The notes under the pieces were generated by a model, which was not told where the DNA came from, searched no databases, and saw nothing but the letters and a program-made list of their open reading frames with translations. Of a stretch of 64,000 bases of DNA, positions 18,365-26,360 are shown piece by piece. Both the position numbers and the translations under genes were made by a program. This DNA comes from Pectobacterium aroidearum (GTDB taxonomy: Bacteria; Pseudomonadota; Gammaproteobacteria; Enterobacterales; Enterobacteriaceae). Location: NCBI RefSeq assembly GCF_015689195.1, contig NZ_CP065044.1:744001-808000 (forward strand), given 5' to 3'. How positions within the stretch are numbered: position 1 is the stretch's first letter; the number at the start of each line of letters is the position of its first letter.

Positions 18365-18491
18365 TATATCCGTCATACTTCAAGTTGCTTGTGCGTTGGC
18401 TGCCCTTACTCACCCCAGTCACTTACCTGAGTAAGCTCCTGGGGATTCATGCGGTTGCCGCCTTCACGCCACTTGAATTATTTTGGGTATA
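18365..18491. repeat. ERIC (enterobacterial repetitive intergenic consensus) element
   Basis: The 127-base imperfect palindrome begins TATATCCGTCATACTTCAAG and ends GGGTATA. Its centre carries both classical ERIC primer sites: TCACCCCAGTCACTTAC and GTAAGCTCCTGGGGATTCA. The length is that of the standard full ERIC unit. It is an immobile intergenic repeat, transcribed when next to genes and folding into a long hairpin. Confidence 0.93.
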
Positions 18492-18542
18492 GGATAGGGG
18501 TATCGATACGATGAAGGATGCCGATAGCAAGTTCGATAACGG

Positions 18543-20486
18543 ATGAGGTTAATGCAGGTGATGAAAGCGGGTCATTGGTGGTACGCCGTTGCGGCGATAT
18601 GTCTGGCTGGGGCCTCCGGCCATGTGCTGGCGGATTCTCTGGACGAACAGCGTCAGCGCTATCAGCAGGTTAAGCAAGCATGGGACAGCAACCAAATGGA
18701 CACGGTAGCGCAGCTGATGCCGACGCTGCGCAGTTACCCGCTTTATCCTTATCTTGAATACCGCTCGCTCACGCAGGACCTGAGCCAGGTCAGCGCGACG
18801 CAGGTGAGACAGTTTATGGCAACGCATCCGACGCTGCCGCCCGCCCGTAATCTCAACACCAGCTTTGTGAATGAACTGGCGCGTCGTCAGGACTGGATCG
18901 GGCTGTTGGCATTTAGTCCGCAGCCACCGAAACCGGTCAGCGCCCGCTGTAACTTTTATTATGCCCAGTGGGCCACTGGTCAGCGTCAGGGCGTGTGGGA
19001 AGCCACGCGTGATATCTGGCTGACCGGGCGTTCGCTCCCTGCCGTATGCGATAAACTCTTCTCAGCCTGGCAGCAGGCGGGCGAACAGACGCCGCTGACG
19101 ACGCTGGAACGCGCGCGTCTGGCGATGGATGAAGGCAGCAGTAGTCTGGTGAGTTACCTCATCAAACAGTTACCCGACGATTATAAAACGATGGGCGATG
19201 CGCTGCTAAAACTCCAGAACGATCCGAATTCGCTGGAGAGCTTCGCTCGTAGCGTCGGGCCAACGGATTTCACCCGGAAAGTCACGCTGTCGGCCTTTAC
19301 GCGCACGGCGCGTCAGGATGCCGATAATGCCCGTTCGATGCTGCCAGTGATTGTCCGTCTACAGAAAATGAGCGCCGCAGAACGTCAGGAGATGGAAGAA
19401 ACTATTGCCTGGCGGTTGATGGGCAACGATGCCACCTCAGAGCAGGCACAGTGGCGGGATGGCGTGGTGCGGCGGAGTACATCGACCACCTTGCTGGAAC
19501 GCCGTGTACGGATGGCGTTGGGCGCTGGCGATCGTCAGGGGCTGACGAGCTGGATGGCGCGCTTGCCGGCAGAGGCGTTACAGAAAGATGAATGGCGTTA
19601 CTGGCGCGCGGTGGTGCTGTTGGATCAGGGCAAGCGTCAGGAAGGTGAGACGCTATTACGCAGCCTGATGCAGGAGCGCGGGTTCTATCCTATGGCGGCA
19701 GCGCAGAAGCTCAACGAGCGCTACCCCATTACGATCATGACAGCGGTGAAGCCAGATCCTTCTTTGACCCAGCTACCGGAAGTTGCCCGTGTGCGGGAGT
19801 TGATGTTTTGGCAGATGGATAATCTGGCGCGCAGCGAGTGGGTCGGGCTGGTAGCGAACCGCAGCAAACCGCAGCAGGAAGCGCTGGCTCGCTATGCGTT
19901 TGAACAGCGCTGGGCGGATTTGAGCGTGCAGGCAACGATTGTCGCGAAGCTGTGGGATCATCTGGAAGAACGTTTCCCGCTGGCCTGGAATGATGAATTC
20001 CGCCGTGAAACGCAGGGGAAAGGCATTAGCCAAAGCTATGCGATGGCGATCGCACGTCAGGAGAGCGCCTGGAACCCGAAAGCACGTTCCCCGGTTGGCG
20101 CATCAGGCTTGATGCAGTTGATGCCAGCCACGGCACAGCATACTGCCAAAATGAGCAATATCACGTTCTATACGAACAGCAGCCAGCTGTTCGATCCTGA
20201 AACCAATATTCTGTTGGGAACGAGCTATCTGGAGTACGTGTACCAGACATTTGGCCGTAACCGCATTCTGTCTTCCGCGGCTTATAACGCTGGGCCATCG
20301 CGCGTGAATACCTGGTTGAGAAACAGTGCGGGGCGCATCGATCCCGTTGCGTTCATCGAAAGTATTCCGTTTTCGGAAACACGGGGCTACGTGAAAAATG
20401 TGCTGGCTTATGACGTCTTCTATCGTTATTTCCTGCACCAGCCCGCCAACGTGCTGACAGATGCGGAATGGCAGCGGCGTTATTGA
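18543..20486 (+). CDS. slt: Soluble lytic murein transglycosylase (Slt70)
   Basis: The 647-residue protein starts with a signal peptide (hydrophobic WWYAVAAICLAGASG, cut near LAD at about residue 31). A long alpha-superhelical U/L domain follows, then a C-terminal lysozyme-like domain. There the catalytic Glu lies in AIARQESAWNPKA (about residue 503), followed by GASGLMQLMPATA and AAYNAGPSRVNTW. It cleaves peptidoglycan glycan strands with 1,6-anhydro formation in the periplasm. Starts at 18543, 18552 and 18561 are possible; GAGG before 18552 is the only nearby ribosome-like site. trpR follows, as in E. coli. Confidence 0.96.
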   Translation: MRLMQVMKAGHWWYAVAAICLAGASGHVLADSLDEQRQRYQQVKQAWDSNQMDTVAQLMPTLRSYPLYPYLEYRSLTQDLSQVSATQVRQFMATHPTLPPARNLNTSFVNELARRQDWIGLLAFSPQPPKPVSARCNFYYAQWATGQRQGVWEATRDIWLTGRSLPAVCDKLFSAWQQAGEQTPLTTLERARLAMDEGSSSLVSYLIKQLPDDYKTMGDALLKLQNDPNSLESFARSVGPTDFTRKVTLSAFTRTARQDADNARSMLPVIVRLQKMSAAERQEMEETIAWRLMGNDATSEQAQWRDGVVRRSTSTTLLERRVRMALGAGDRQGLTSWMARLPAEALQKDEWRYWRAVVLLDQGKRQEGETLLRSLMQERGFYPMAAAQKLNERYPITIMTAVKPDPSLTQLPEVARVRELMFWQMDNLARSEWVGLVANRSKPQQEALARYAFEQRWADLSVQATIVAKLWDHLEERFPLAWNDEFRRETQGKGISQSYAMAIARQESAWNPKARSPVGASGLMQLMPATAQHTAKMSNITFYTNSSQLFDPETNILLGTSYLEYVYQTFGRNRILSSAAYNAGPSRVNTWLRNSAGRIDPVAFIESIPFSETRGYVKNVLAYDVFYRYFLHQPANVLTDAEWQRRY

Positions 20487-20529
20487 GACGCGGCGTTGCG
20501 ATCGTCACCTGAAATTGTGTTATGCTGCC

Positions 20530-20547
20530 GTACTAGTTAAATAGTAT
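20530..20547 (+). promoter_or_regulatory. TrpR operator of the trpR promoter
   Basis: GTACTAGTTAAATAGTAT matches the TrpR operator consensus GTACTAGTTAACTAGTAC at 16 of 18 positions and overlaps the region just after a TATGCT -10-like box (20521-20526). It implies autoregulation by tryptophan-bound TrpR. Confidence 0.88.
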
Positions 20548-20558
20548 GGCAGCCCGTT

Positions 20559-20906
20559 ATGACTCCGTTATCGCTTCTCGACCCGGCACTTTCTGAACAA
20601 GACAATGAGCACTGGCTACGCTTTGTCGCGCTATTGCAGCAGTCTATTGCGGAGGATCTGCAATTGCCGTTGCTCCAACTGCTACTGACGCCGGACGAGC
20701 GTACTGCGTTGGGAACGCGAGTGAGAATTGTGCAGGAACTGATGCGGGGTGAAATGAGTCAGCGTGAGCTGAAAAGCGAGTTAGGCGCGGGGATTGCTAC
20801 CATCACGCGCGGTTCAAATAGCCTGAAAGCCGCGCCCCCCGCGTTAAAAAGCTGGCTGGAAGCGCAGTTGCTGTCGGCAGATAAACCGTTGGGTGACGAC
20901 GCGTAA
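20559..20906 (+). CDS. trpR: Trp operon repressor TrpR
   Basis: The 115-residue all-helical repressor contains the invariant DNA-reading segment [20 protein letters not shown] (about residues 67-86) preceded by [15 protein letters not shown]- and C-terminal ends are a little longer than in E. coli (108 aa). It binds tryptophan and represses trp, aroH, mtr and its own gene in E. coli; the operator immediately upstream supports autoregulation here. Converges on yjjX with a 3-base gap. Confidence 0.96.
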   Translation: MTPLSLLDPALSEQDNEHWLRFVALLQQSIAEDLQLPLLQLLLTPDERTALGTRVRIVQELMRGEMSQRELKSELGAGIATITRGSNSLKAAPPALKSWLEAQLLSADKPLGDDA

Positions 20907-20909
20907 CCG

Positions 20910-21449
20910 TTACGGTTTTGCGGCCTGAACGGGAATCTGATAGATCGGATTATGAAACGGCACCAGTGCCAGCAGCAGCGCCTGATGATACACGCTGGTA
21001 CGTGACAGTTTGCCGTCGGTGAAGACGCCGATGGCACCACCTTTATGTTTAATATTCTGAACGCCCGTCAAACGTTCCATTTCATCGCCTAATTCCCGCC
21101 CTTCACGGATACCATGTAATATACTTTCTGGAAGGACCAGGCTGGCAGAGCGTGATTCGCCACGCAGGTGGGTGTTTTCGATCACCATCCAGGCGAACGT
21201 CATGCTTTCTTCAATACCTGCTTCGACACCGACCCAAAAATCGGCTTCCGGCCGCACTTGACGTGCCATCATGACGCGGTTTCTGGCGCCAGTACGGGTT
21301 TCGATAGAACCAAGAGGTTGACGCGGGACGCCGCTATCGACGTCAACGCCTTCGATGCGGCAGTTCTCTGCACCAAAGACATCGGTGAATGCTAGCGTAA
21401 TAGCCTTAATCTTTGCCGGGTTGGTAGTTGCAGCAACAACGTGATACAT
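20910..21449 (-). CDS. yjjX: Inosine/xanthosine triphosphatase YjjX
   Basis: The 179-residue protein matches E. coli Yjj[13 protein letters not shown] at the N-terminus, [39 protein letters not shown] and the C-terminal [20 protein letters not shown]. It hydrolyses non-canonical ITP and XTP to keep them out of nucleic acids, with an oxidative-stress link in E. coli. The neighbours trpR and gpmB are also as in E. coli. Confidence 0.93.
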   Translation of the reverse strand: MYHVVAATTNPAKIKAITLAFTDVFGAENCRIEGVDVDSGVPRQPLGSIETRTGARNRVMMARQVRPEADFWVGVEAGIEESMTFAWMVIENTHLRGESRSASLVLPESILHGIREGRELGDEMERLTGVQNIKHKGGAIGVFTDGKLSRTSVYHQALLLALVPFHNPIYQIPVQAAKP

Positions 21450-21499
21450 AACAGTTTCGTACCTTTAGTTAATTTGACGCAGTATAACGGAAAATAACC

Positions 21500-22150
21500 A
21501 TGTTACAGGTATATCTTGTTCGCCACGGCGAAACAGAATGGAATGTGGCTCGACGTATTCAAGGTCAATCGGACAGTGCGCTGACGCCAAGAGGTGAGCA
21601 ACAGGCACAGCAAGTTGCTGAACGAATCAGGACGTTAGGGATTACGCATATTTTTACCAGCGATCTCGGAAGAACGCGTCAGACGACAGAAATCATCGCT
21701 AAATCCTGTGGTAATTGCCAGATAATCCTGGAACCCGGATTACGTGAATTGAACATGGGCATATTGGAAGCGCGCGATCTGGATTCGCTGAGCACCGAGG
21801 AGGAAGGGTGGCGTAAAGGGCTGGTGGATGGCACGCCCGATGGCCGTATCCCGGAAGGCGAATCGATGTCTGATGTGGCGCGACGCATGCACGGCGTTCT
21901 GGAGCGTTGTCTGGCGCTGCCTGCGGGAAGTCGTCCTTTGCTGGTTAGTCATGGGATGGCGCTGGGGTGCCTGCTGAGTACGGTTCTGGGGTTACCCGCC
22001 TCGGCTGAGCGGCGTTTGCGCTTACGCAACTGCTCCCTGTCGCGCATCGATTATCAGCAAAGTCCGTGGCTTGCACCGGGATGGGTGGTGGAAACGGCCG
22101 GAGATATCTCTCATCTGGATATTCCGGCACTGGATGAGTTACAGCGCTGA
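21500..22150 (+). CDS. gpmB: Histidine-phosphatase family protein GpmB (YtjC)
   Basis: The 216-residue protein carries the histidine phosphatase motif LVRHGETEWN (residues 5-14, catalytic His in RHG), the conserved Glu region GLRELNMGILEARD and the second His in LLVSHGMALG (about residue 150). It is annotated as phosphoglycerate mutase 2, but family knowledge points to a sugar-phosphate phosphatase; true mutase activity is doubtful. Its last 12 bases overlap the end of convergent rob. Confidence 0.93.
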   Translation: MLQVYLVRHGETEWNVARRIQGQSDSALTPRGEQQAQQVAERIRTLGITHIFTSDLGRTRQTTEIIAKSCGNCQIILEPGLRELNMGILEARDLDSLSTEEEGWRKGLVDGTPDGRIPEGESMSDVARRMHGVLERCLALPAGSRPLLVSHGMALGCLLSTVLGLPASAERRLRLRNCSLSRIDYQQSPWLAPGWVVETAGDISHLDIPALDELQR

Positions 22151-23026
22151 GAGCGGCTCTGGGTGCTGGATAGGGATAAAATACTCGCAGCGGATGATCG
22201 CGGGAATGTCATCTCGCTTTGTGCCGTCTGGATGGAAGCGTTCGGCATCAAATCCTTTACGGCGCGTGAGTTGGAAGGTCGGCAGACAGGTGTCATACAG
22301 CGTGATAATGAAATCCTGTAGCTCGTCTTTCGGCCCTTCAAAGACAAACATCGCGTAGTCGCCGCCCGGTAGCGTGATCGGCTCGCCCGTATGGACATCA
22401 TCCGGTAGATACTGTGGCTCCAGCGCGGTGGTGTAGAGCACCTCGTGTTCGTCGTCTTTCTCTTTGCTCGGCCGTGAATGATGCAGCCCGTAAAGCACAG
22501 GGGGAACGGAGCAGGTTTCACCTAAAAATTGACGCCAATAGTGAACGCGAATTTCCGTACGGAAGTTACAAATCTGTTCCAGGCGGCAATTATAGGTTTG
22601 CGTTAGCCCAAGAAGCTGTGTTTCTGGCAGGGTAACAAATTCCGGTTGTGGCAGGGTAAACGCGCCGAGCCGGATCGGCGGACGAATGCCGAAAGTATTC
22701 CAATTATCGGAACGACGATAAGACGCGGGCGTTTGGGTAAACTGCTTTTTGAACGCGCGGGTAAAAGTCTGTTGTGAATCAAAACGGTATTGCAGAGCAA
22801 TATCAAGGATAGGGCGGCTGGTCAGACAAAGTGCAACCGCCGCTTTGGTCAATCTCCGCGCTCGGATATATGAACCAATGGCATGGCCTGTCACGTCTTT
22901 GAACATTCTTTGCAGATGCCACTTGGAATAACCCGCTTTCGCCGCCACATTATCCAGTGATAGCGGTTGGTCGAGATGGCTTTCCAGCCAGTTAAGCAAG
23001 TCACGTATAATACCGGCTTGATCCAT
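22139..23026 (-). CDS. rob: Right origin-binding protein Rob (AraC/XylS family)
   Basis: The 295-residue regulator has two helix-turn-helix motifs at its N-terminus: SLDNVAAKAGYSKWHLQRMF (residues 23-42) and ILDIALQYRFDSQQTFTRAF (about 73-92). A C-terminal GyrI-like effector-binding domain follows. Rob activates the marA/soxS/rob regulon for solvent, antibiotic and superoxide resistance in E. coli. I chose ATG 23026 (MDQAGIIRDLL) with GAGGAAG upstream; the 23047 start adds seven residues absent from the family. It is divergent from creA. Confidence 0.95.
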   Translation of the reverse strand: MDQAGIIRDLLNWLESHLDQPLSLDNVAAKAGYSKWHLQRMFKDVTGHAIGSYIRARRLTKAAVALCLTSRPILDIALQYRFDSQQTFTRAFKKQFTQTPASYRRSDNWNTFGIRPPIRLGAFTLPQPEFVTLPETQLLGLTQTYNCRLEQICNFRTEIRVHYWRQFLGETCSVPPVLYGLHHSRPSKEKDDEHEVLYTTALEPQYLPDDVHTGEPITLPGGDYAMFVFEGPKDELQDFIITLYDTCLPTFQLTRRKGFDAERFHPDGTKRDDIPAIIRCEYFIPIQHPEPLSAL

Positions 23027-23230
23027 AATCTTCCTCATCAAACACATTGGGCGCGAGCGTATTGAGATCCCGCATCATAGCAATATTTTCACTTTGGTAC
23101 TGCCGAAGATTTTTGAAAATATTCCGCAGGTAATTTGGATAAGGAGGATGACTATAGTGGTTTATTTTGTACATCCTCTTTTTAATTGTGGTTATTAATC
23201 GTTTGTCATGATTGTCACGAGGCCTGGAAT

Positions 23231-23713
23231 ATGAACATAAAACGCATCATGGGAGCGGGTCTGCTATTGCTATCCACCGCTGGCGTCGTCAGCGCGGAAG
23301 AGGTCGGGTCTGTCGATACTGCCTTTAAACTGCTGGGGCCAGACCATAAGATCGTGGTGGAAGCGTTTGACGACCCGGATGTCTCAAACGTGACCTGCTA
23401 CATTAGCCGAGCCAAAACGGGCGGAATCAAGGGCGGATTAGGGCTGGCGGAAGACACGTCGGACGCGGCTATTTCCTGTCAGCAGGTTGGGCCGATTACG
23501 TTGTCCGATAAAATCAAAAACGCCGGTGACCGCGGTTCTGTAGTATTCCAGAAAAGAACCTCGCTGGTTTTCAAGAAATTGCAGGTTGTTCGCTTTTACG
23601 ATCAAAAACGCAATGCGCTGATCTACCTTGCTTACTCCGATCGCTTAGTCGATGGATCGCCGAAAAATGCGTTAAGCGCGGTGCCGGTTATGCCGTGGGG
23701 AAAGAGTGAATAA
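23231..23713 (+). CDS. creA: CreA family periplasmic protein
   Basis: The 160-residue protein has a signal peptide ([19 protein letters not shown], cut about residue 22) and then closely matches E. coli Cre[25 protein letters not shown] in part, [27 protein letters not shown] at the end. Function is unknown. I chose ATG 23231; the frame from 23186 lacks a signal-like start. In E. coli it is followed by the two-component genes creBC and creD; here arcA follows directly on the other strand, so creBCD are missing from this locus. Confidence 0.93.
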   Translation: MNIKRIMGAGLLLLSTAGVVSAEEVGSVDTAFKLLGPDHKIVVEAFDDPDVSNVTCYISRAKTGGIKGGLGLAEDTSDAAISCQQVGPITLSDKIKNAGDRGSVVFQKRTSLVFKKLQVVRFYDQKRNALIYLAYSDRLVDGSPKNALSAVPVMPWGKSE

Positions 23714-23733
23714 CGAGCGGTAAGACGGGAAAA

Positions 23734-23761
23734 CAGCCGGAGCAGATGCCTGTTCCGGCTG
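23734..23761 (-). terminator. Terminator between convergent creA and arcA
   Basis: CAGCCGGA at 23734-23741 pairs with TCCGGCTG at 23754-23761, with CAG/CTG continuing the stem inside. The minus-strand continuation TTTTCCCGTCTT gives a U-rich tail, so it mainly serves arcA. Confidence 0.65.
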
Positions 23762-23768
23762 AGAGGAA

Positions 23769-24485
23769 TTAATTTTCCAGATCGCCACAGAAGCGGTAGC
23801 CTTCGCCGTGGATCGTCGCGATGATTTCCGGCGTGTCCGCAGTCGATTCAAAGTGCTTGCGGATACGGCGGATGGTGACGTCAACGGTGCGGTCATGCGG
23901 CTTAAGCTCGCGACCCGTCATTTTCTTCAGCAGCTCTGCACGAGACTGAATCTTGCCTGGGTTCTCGCAGAAGTGCAGCATGGCGCGGAATTCACTGCGC
24001 GGCAGCTTGTATTGTTCGCCAGCGGGGCTAATCAGAGAACGGCTATTGATGTCCAACTCCCAGCCGTTGAAGCGATAGCTTTCCACCAGACGGCGCTCTT
24101 CAGTGCCGCTGCCCAGATTCATGGTGCGTGACAGCAGGTTACGCGCGCGGATTGTCAATTCACGTGGGTTGAATGGTTTGGTGATGTAGTCATCCGCACC
24201 GATTTCCAGACCGAGAATCTTATCGACTTCATTGTCACGACCGGTGAGGAACATCAAGGCAACGGTGGCCTGCTCACGCAGTTCACGTGCCAGCAACAGG
24301 CCGTTCTTTCCTGGCAGGTTGATGTCCATGATCACCAGATTGATGTCATTTTCTGACAAAATGTGGTGCATTTCTGCGCCATCAGTGGCTTCGTGAACAA
24401 CGTATCCTTCCGCCTCAAAAATGCTTTTGAGGGTATTACGAGTTACTAGCTCGTCTTCAACAATAAGAATGTGCGGCGTCTGCAT
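23769..24485 (-). CDS. arcA: Aerobic respiration control response regulator ArcA
   Basis: The 238-residue protein is a full-length OmpR/PhoB-type regulator. The receiver domain (residues 1-120) has the acidic pocket VEDE and the phosphoacceptor Asp in [13 protein letters not shown] (residue 54). A winged-helix DNA-binding domain follows ([27 protein letters not shown]). ArcA with the ArcB kinase represses respiratory genes under low oxygen. A 764-base AT-rich region lies upstream, as expected for a multi-promoter leader. Confidence 0.97.
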   Translation of the reverse strand: MQTPHILIVEDELVTRNTLKSIFEAEGYVVHEATDGAEMHHILSENDINLVIMDINLPGKNGLLLARELREQATVALMFLTGRDNEVDKILGLEIGADDYITKPFNPRELTIRARNLLSRTMNLGSGTEERRLVESYRFNGWELDINSRSLISPAGEQYKLPRSEFRAMLHFCENPGKIQSRAELLKKMTGRELKPHDRTVDVTIRRIRKHFESTADTPEIIATIHGEGYRFCGDLEN

Positions 24486-25249
24486 GTTTGCTACCTAAAA
24501 TTGCCAACTTAAATTATAGAAATCGGAAGTACAGAAGTCGCTGTCATACCCTGCTGGCCCGCTGGCTACAACGCCAGTTATTCCGGGTATTTCCCTGGAG
24601 CTTATCGAGGTAAACTACGCTCTCGCTCAACATCAGACTCAAGTACGTAAAGGCGTTACTGGTGTTCTTTCTCTACCCGCTTAGAGGTACTGCTAGCGGA
24701 TGAGCGTGGCGCTAATTTAACTGCGCTCAAAGTGGCGCACAGTTTAACCTTATTAACAGCAACATAACAGTAAGCACGGATTTTGCCTGCTGATAAATCT
24801 ACGGTTCTGTTGACATATATCAAATTTCATTTTAGCACGTTAACTATTTTGTGATAAACACTTATAGGATTGCCAGTTTACGTCACAATTTAGCACTTTT
24901 TATGAACGATTTAGCATAGTAAATGCTAATAATCATAATTGGCGCTACACATACGGTAGTGTTTTTATAACTTATTGAAATAAAATAATTTACCTTACTT
25001 TCCCTAGGGTTTTCTCTTCCTGCCCATTTTTGGACTCACCGATGTTTCCTACCGAAGGCCGAATTGATACCGGAAATTTTGTTGGTTTATTGTTAATTGC
25101 TCACGGTAACGATCAACACATCGCAGTGATCAACCAATAGTACTGATTAATCAACCGTTATCAGTGAATAGCGGTTGATGATGCCGCTGTTTTATTTAAC
25201 GGTGAGTGGAGGCAGTGGCAGAACGTACGTAACCCATACTGAGGAGTTT
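24486..25249. other. Long AT-rich gap between arcA and yjtD
   Basis: This 764-base divergent region has no convincing gene. It should contain the arcA promoters. Near yjtD there is a 32-codon open frame (25042-25140, MFPTEGRI...) without a ribosome site, followed by a hairpin at 25150-25179 (12-bp stem with one G-U pair, loop CAGTGA). In E. coli the short gene yjjY lies in this place; I find no resemblance to it. Confidence 0.5.
25150..25179 (+). other. Hairpin in the yjtD leader
   Basis: ATCAACCGTTAT (25150-25161) and ATAGCGGTTGAT (25168-25179) form a 12-bp stem with one G-U pair and a CAGTGA loop, 70 bases before the yjtD start. A T-rich stretch (GTTTTATTT) comes only nine bases later, so terminator activity is doubtful. 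Confidence 0.4.
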
Positions 25250-25936
25250 ATGCAGTTTCATATTATTTTGGTTGAGCCCGCTCGGGCAGAGAACGTAGGG
25301 GCAGCAGCCCGTGCGATGAAAACGATGGGATTCAGTAGCTTGCGTATTGTCGGTAGCACGGTGTACCAAGAGCCAGCGGCCCGTTGGGTAGCGCACGGTT
25401 CGGGAGATATTCTGGATAATGTACAGGTATTTTCCACGCTGGCTGACGCATTGGCAGATGTCGACTTTACGGTCGCGACCACCGCACGTAGCCGAGCTAA
25501 GTATCGCTATTACTGCACACCAACCGAATTGACTGGTGTATTGCAGGAGAAGGTGCAATGGATGGCTTCTGCGGCGCTGGTGTTTGGTCGGGAAGATGTT
25601 GGCCTGACGAATGAAGAGCTCGAACTGGCGGATGTGTTGACCGGCGTGCCGATGAAAGCGGATTACCCTTCACTGAATCTTGGTCAGGCGGTGATGGTGT
25701 ACTGTTACCAACTGGCTGAACTGATGGACGTCAAATCGGAAGCGGTGCAGCCCGCTGTGGCGGGACAATTGTCGGCGTTGCACGATCGTTTGGATCGACT
25801 ACTGGTGAATTTGGCGGTTGAGGATGATGAAAAATTGCGAGACTGGTTGCATCAGCGACTGGGGCGTTTAGAGCAGCGCGATACGGCAATGCTCCATCGA
25901 TTGCTACACGACATTGAAAAAGGGTTGGCGAAATAA
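25250..25936 (+). CDS. yjtD: TrmH/SpoU-family RNA methyltransferase-like protein YjtD (LasT)
   Basis: The 228-residue protein is a SPOUT methyltransferase with the TrmJ-like N-terminal motif ILVEPARAENVGAAARAMKT, then HGSGDIL, ATTARSR, LVFGREDVGLTNEEL and the AdoMet-knot motif YPSLNLGQAVMVYCYQL near residue 150. It equals E. coli YjtD/LasT in length. It is a paralogue of TrmJ; the RNA target is not established. I chose ATG 25250 with a GAGGAG site; the frame opens earlier at 25175 without one. Confidence 0.93.
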   Translation: MQFHIILVEPARAENVGAAARAMKTMGFSSLRIVGSTVYQEPAARWVAHGSGDILDNVQVFSTLADALADVDFTVATTARSRAKYRYYCTPTELTGVLQEKVQWMASAALVFGREDVGLTNEELELADVLTGVPMKADYPSLNLGQAVMVYCYQLAELMDVKSEAVQPAVAGQLSALHDRLDRLLVNLAVEDDEKLRDWLHQRLGRLEQRDTAMLHRLLHDIEKGLAK

Positions 25937-26076
25937 GATAGCAAGAATGGCTTTCTTGGCAGTCGAACATCTTGAAACGCGGATTTTAGCAATGGTTCGT
26001 CTGGAATATTCTCGTTTCGGCAGTGGGTTTAGCGGTAGACATTTTTTGTTCTGCGAGAAGAAAAAAAAGAAATCCG

Positions 26077-26109
26077 TTGACTTCAAAGGGCGATTGGCCT
26101 AACTAATAG
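26077..26109 (+). promoter_or_regulatory. Candidate thr operon promoter
   Basis: TTGACT at 26077-26082 is a good -35 box. The matching -10 is unclear: TAACTA at 26100 has 17-base spacing but is weak, and TAATAG at 26104 is further away. The thrL start is 40 bases downstream. Confidence 0.35.
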
Positions 26110-26147
26110 GGCAGATAACTCTACTTCTAATGAGATTCGATTTTAGC

Positions 26148-26216
26148 ATGCGCACTATCAGCCTGATCACCACGATTATTACCATCACCGATACAACCAG
26201 TAACGGTGCGGGCTGA
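26148..26216 (+). CDS. thrL: thr operon leader peptide
   Basis: A 22-codon frame starts MRTISLITTI at 26148 and ends TSNGAG. Seven of its 22 residues are Thr and five are Ile, the two end products whose tRNAs control the operon. It lies directly before a terminator and thrA. Ribosome stalling at these codons lets the antiterminator form. The end SNGAG resembles the E. coli thrL ending GNGAG. The ribosome site is weak. Confidence 0.9.
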   Translation: MRTISLITTIITITDTTSNGAG

Positions 26217-26234
26217 CGCATATAAAGATTCCAG

Positions 26235-26270
26235 AAAAAGCCCGCACCGAACAGTGCGGGCTTTTTTTTT
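26235..26270 (+). terminator. thr operon attenuator
   Basis: GCCCGCAC (26240-26247) pairs with GTGCGGGC (26254-26261) around CGAACA and is followed by nine T's. The alternative antiterminator is visible: GGTGCGGGC at 26205-26213, within the last codons of thrL, is complementary to GCCCGCACC at 26240-26248. Confidence 0.93.
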
Positions 26271-26360
26271 ACGGCAGGTTATCCTCAGCGCCGCCTGAAA
26301 GCGGCATACAAAAAACGCTTTCGGCGTTTGGTTGGCAGAAATTCAGGAGAAAAGATAAAA

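Larger units (their letters stand above)
18067..18542. other. ettA-slt intergenic region
   Basis: This 476-base divergent gap holds the 15-base palindrome at 18126-18140 and the ERIC repeat at 18365-18491. No gene is supported in the remainder. Promoters for ettA and slt must lie here but were not assigned. Confidence 0.6.
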
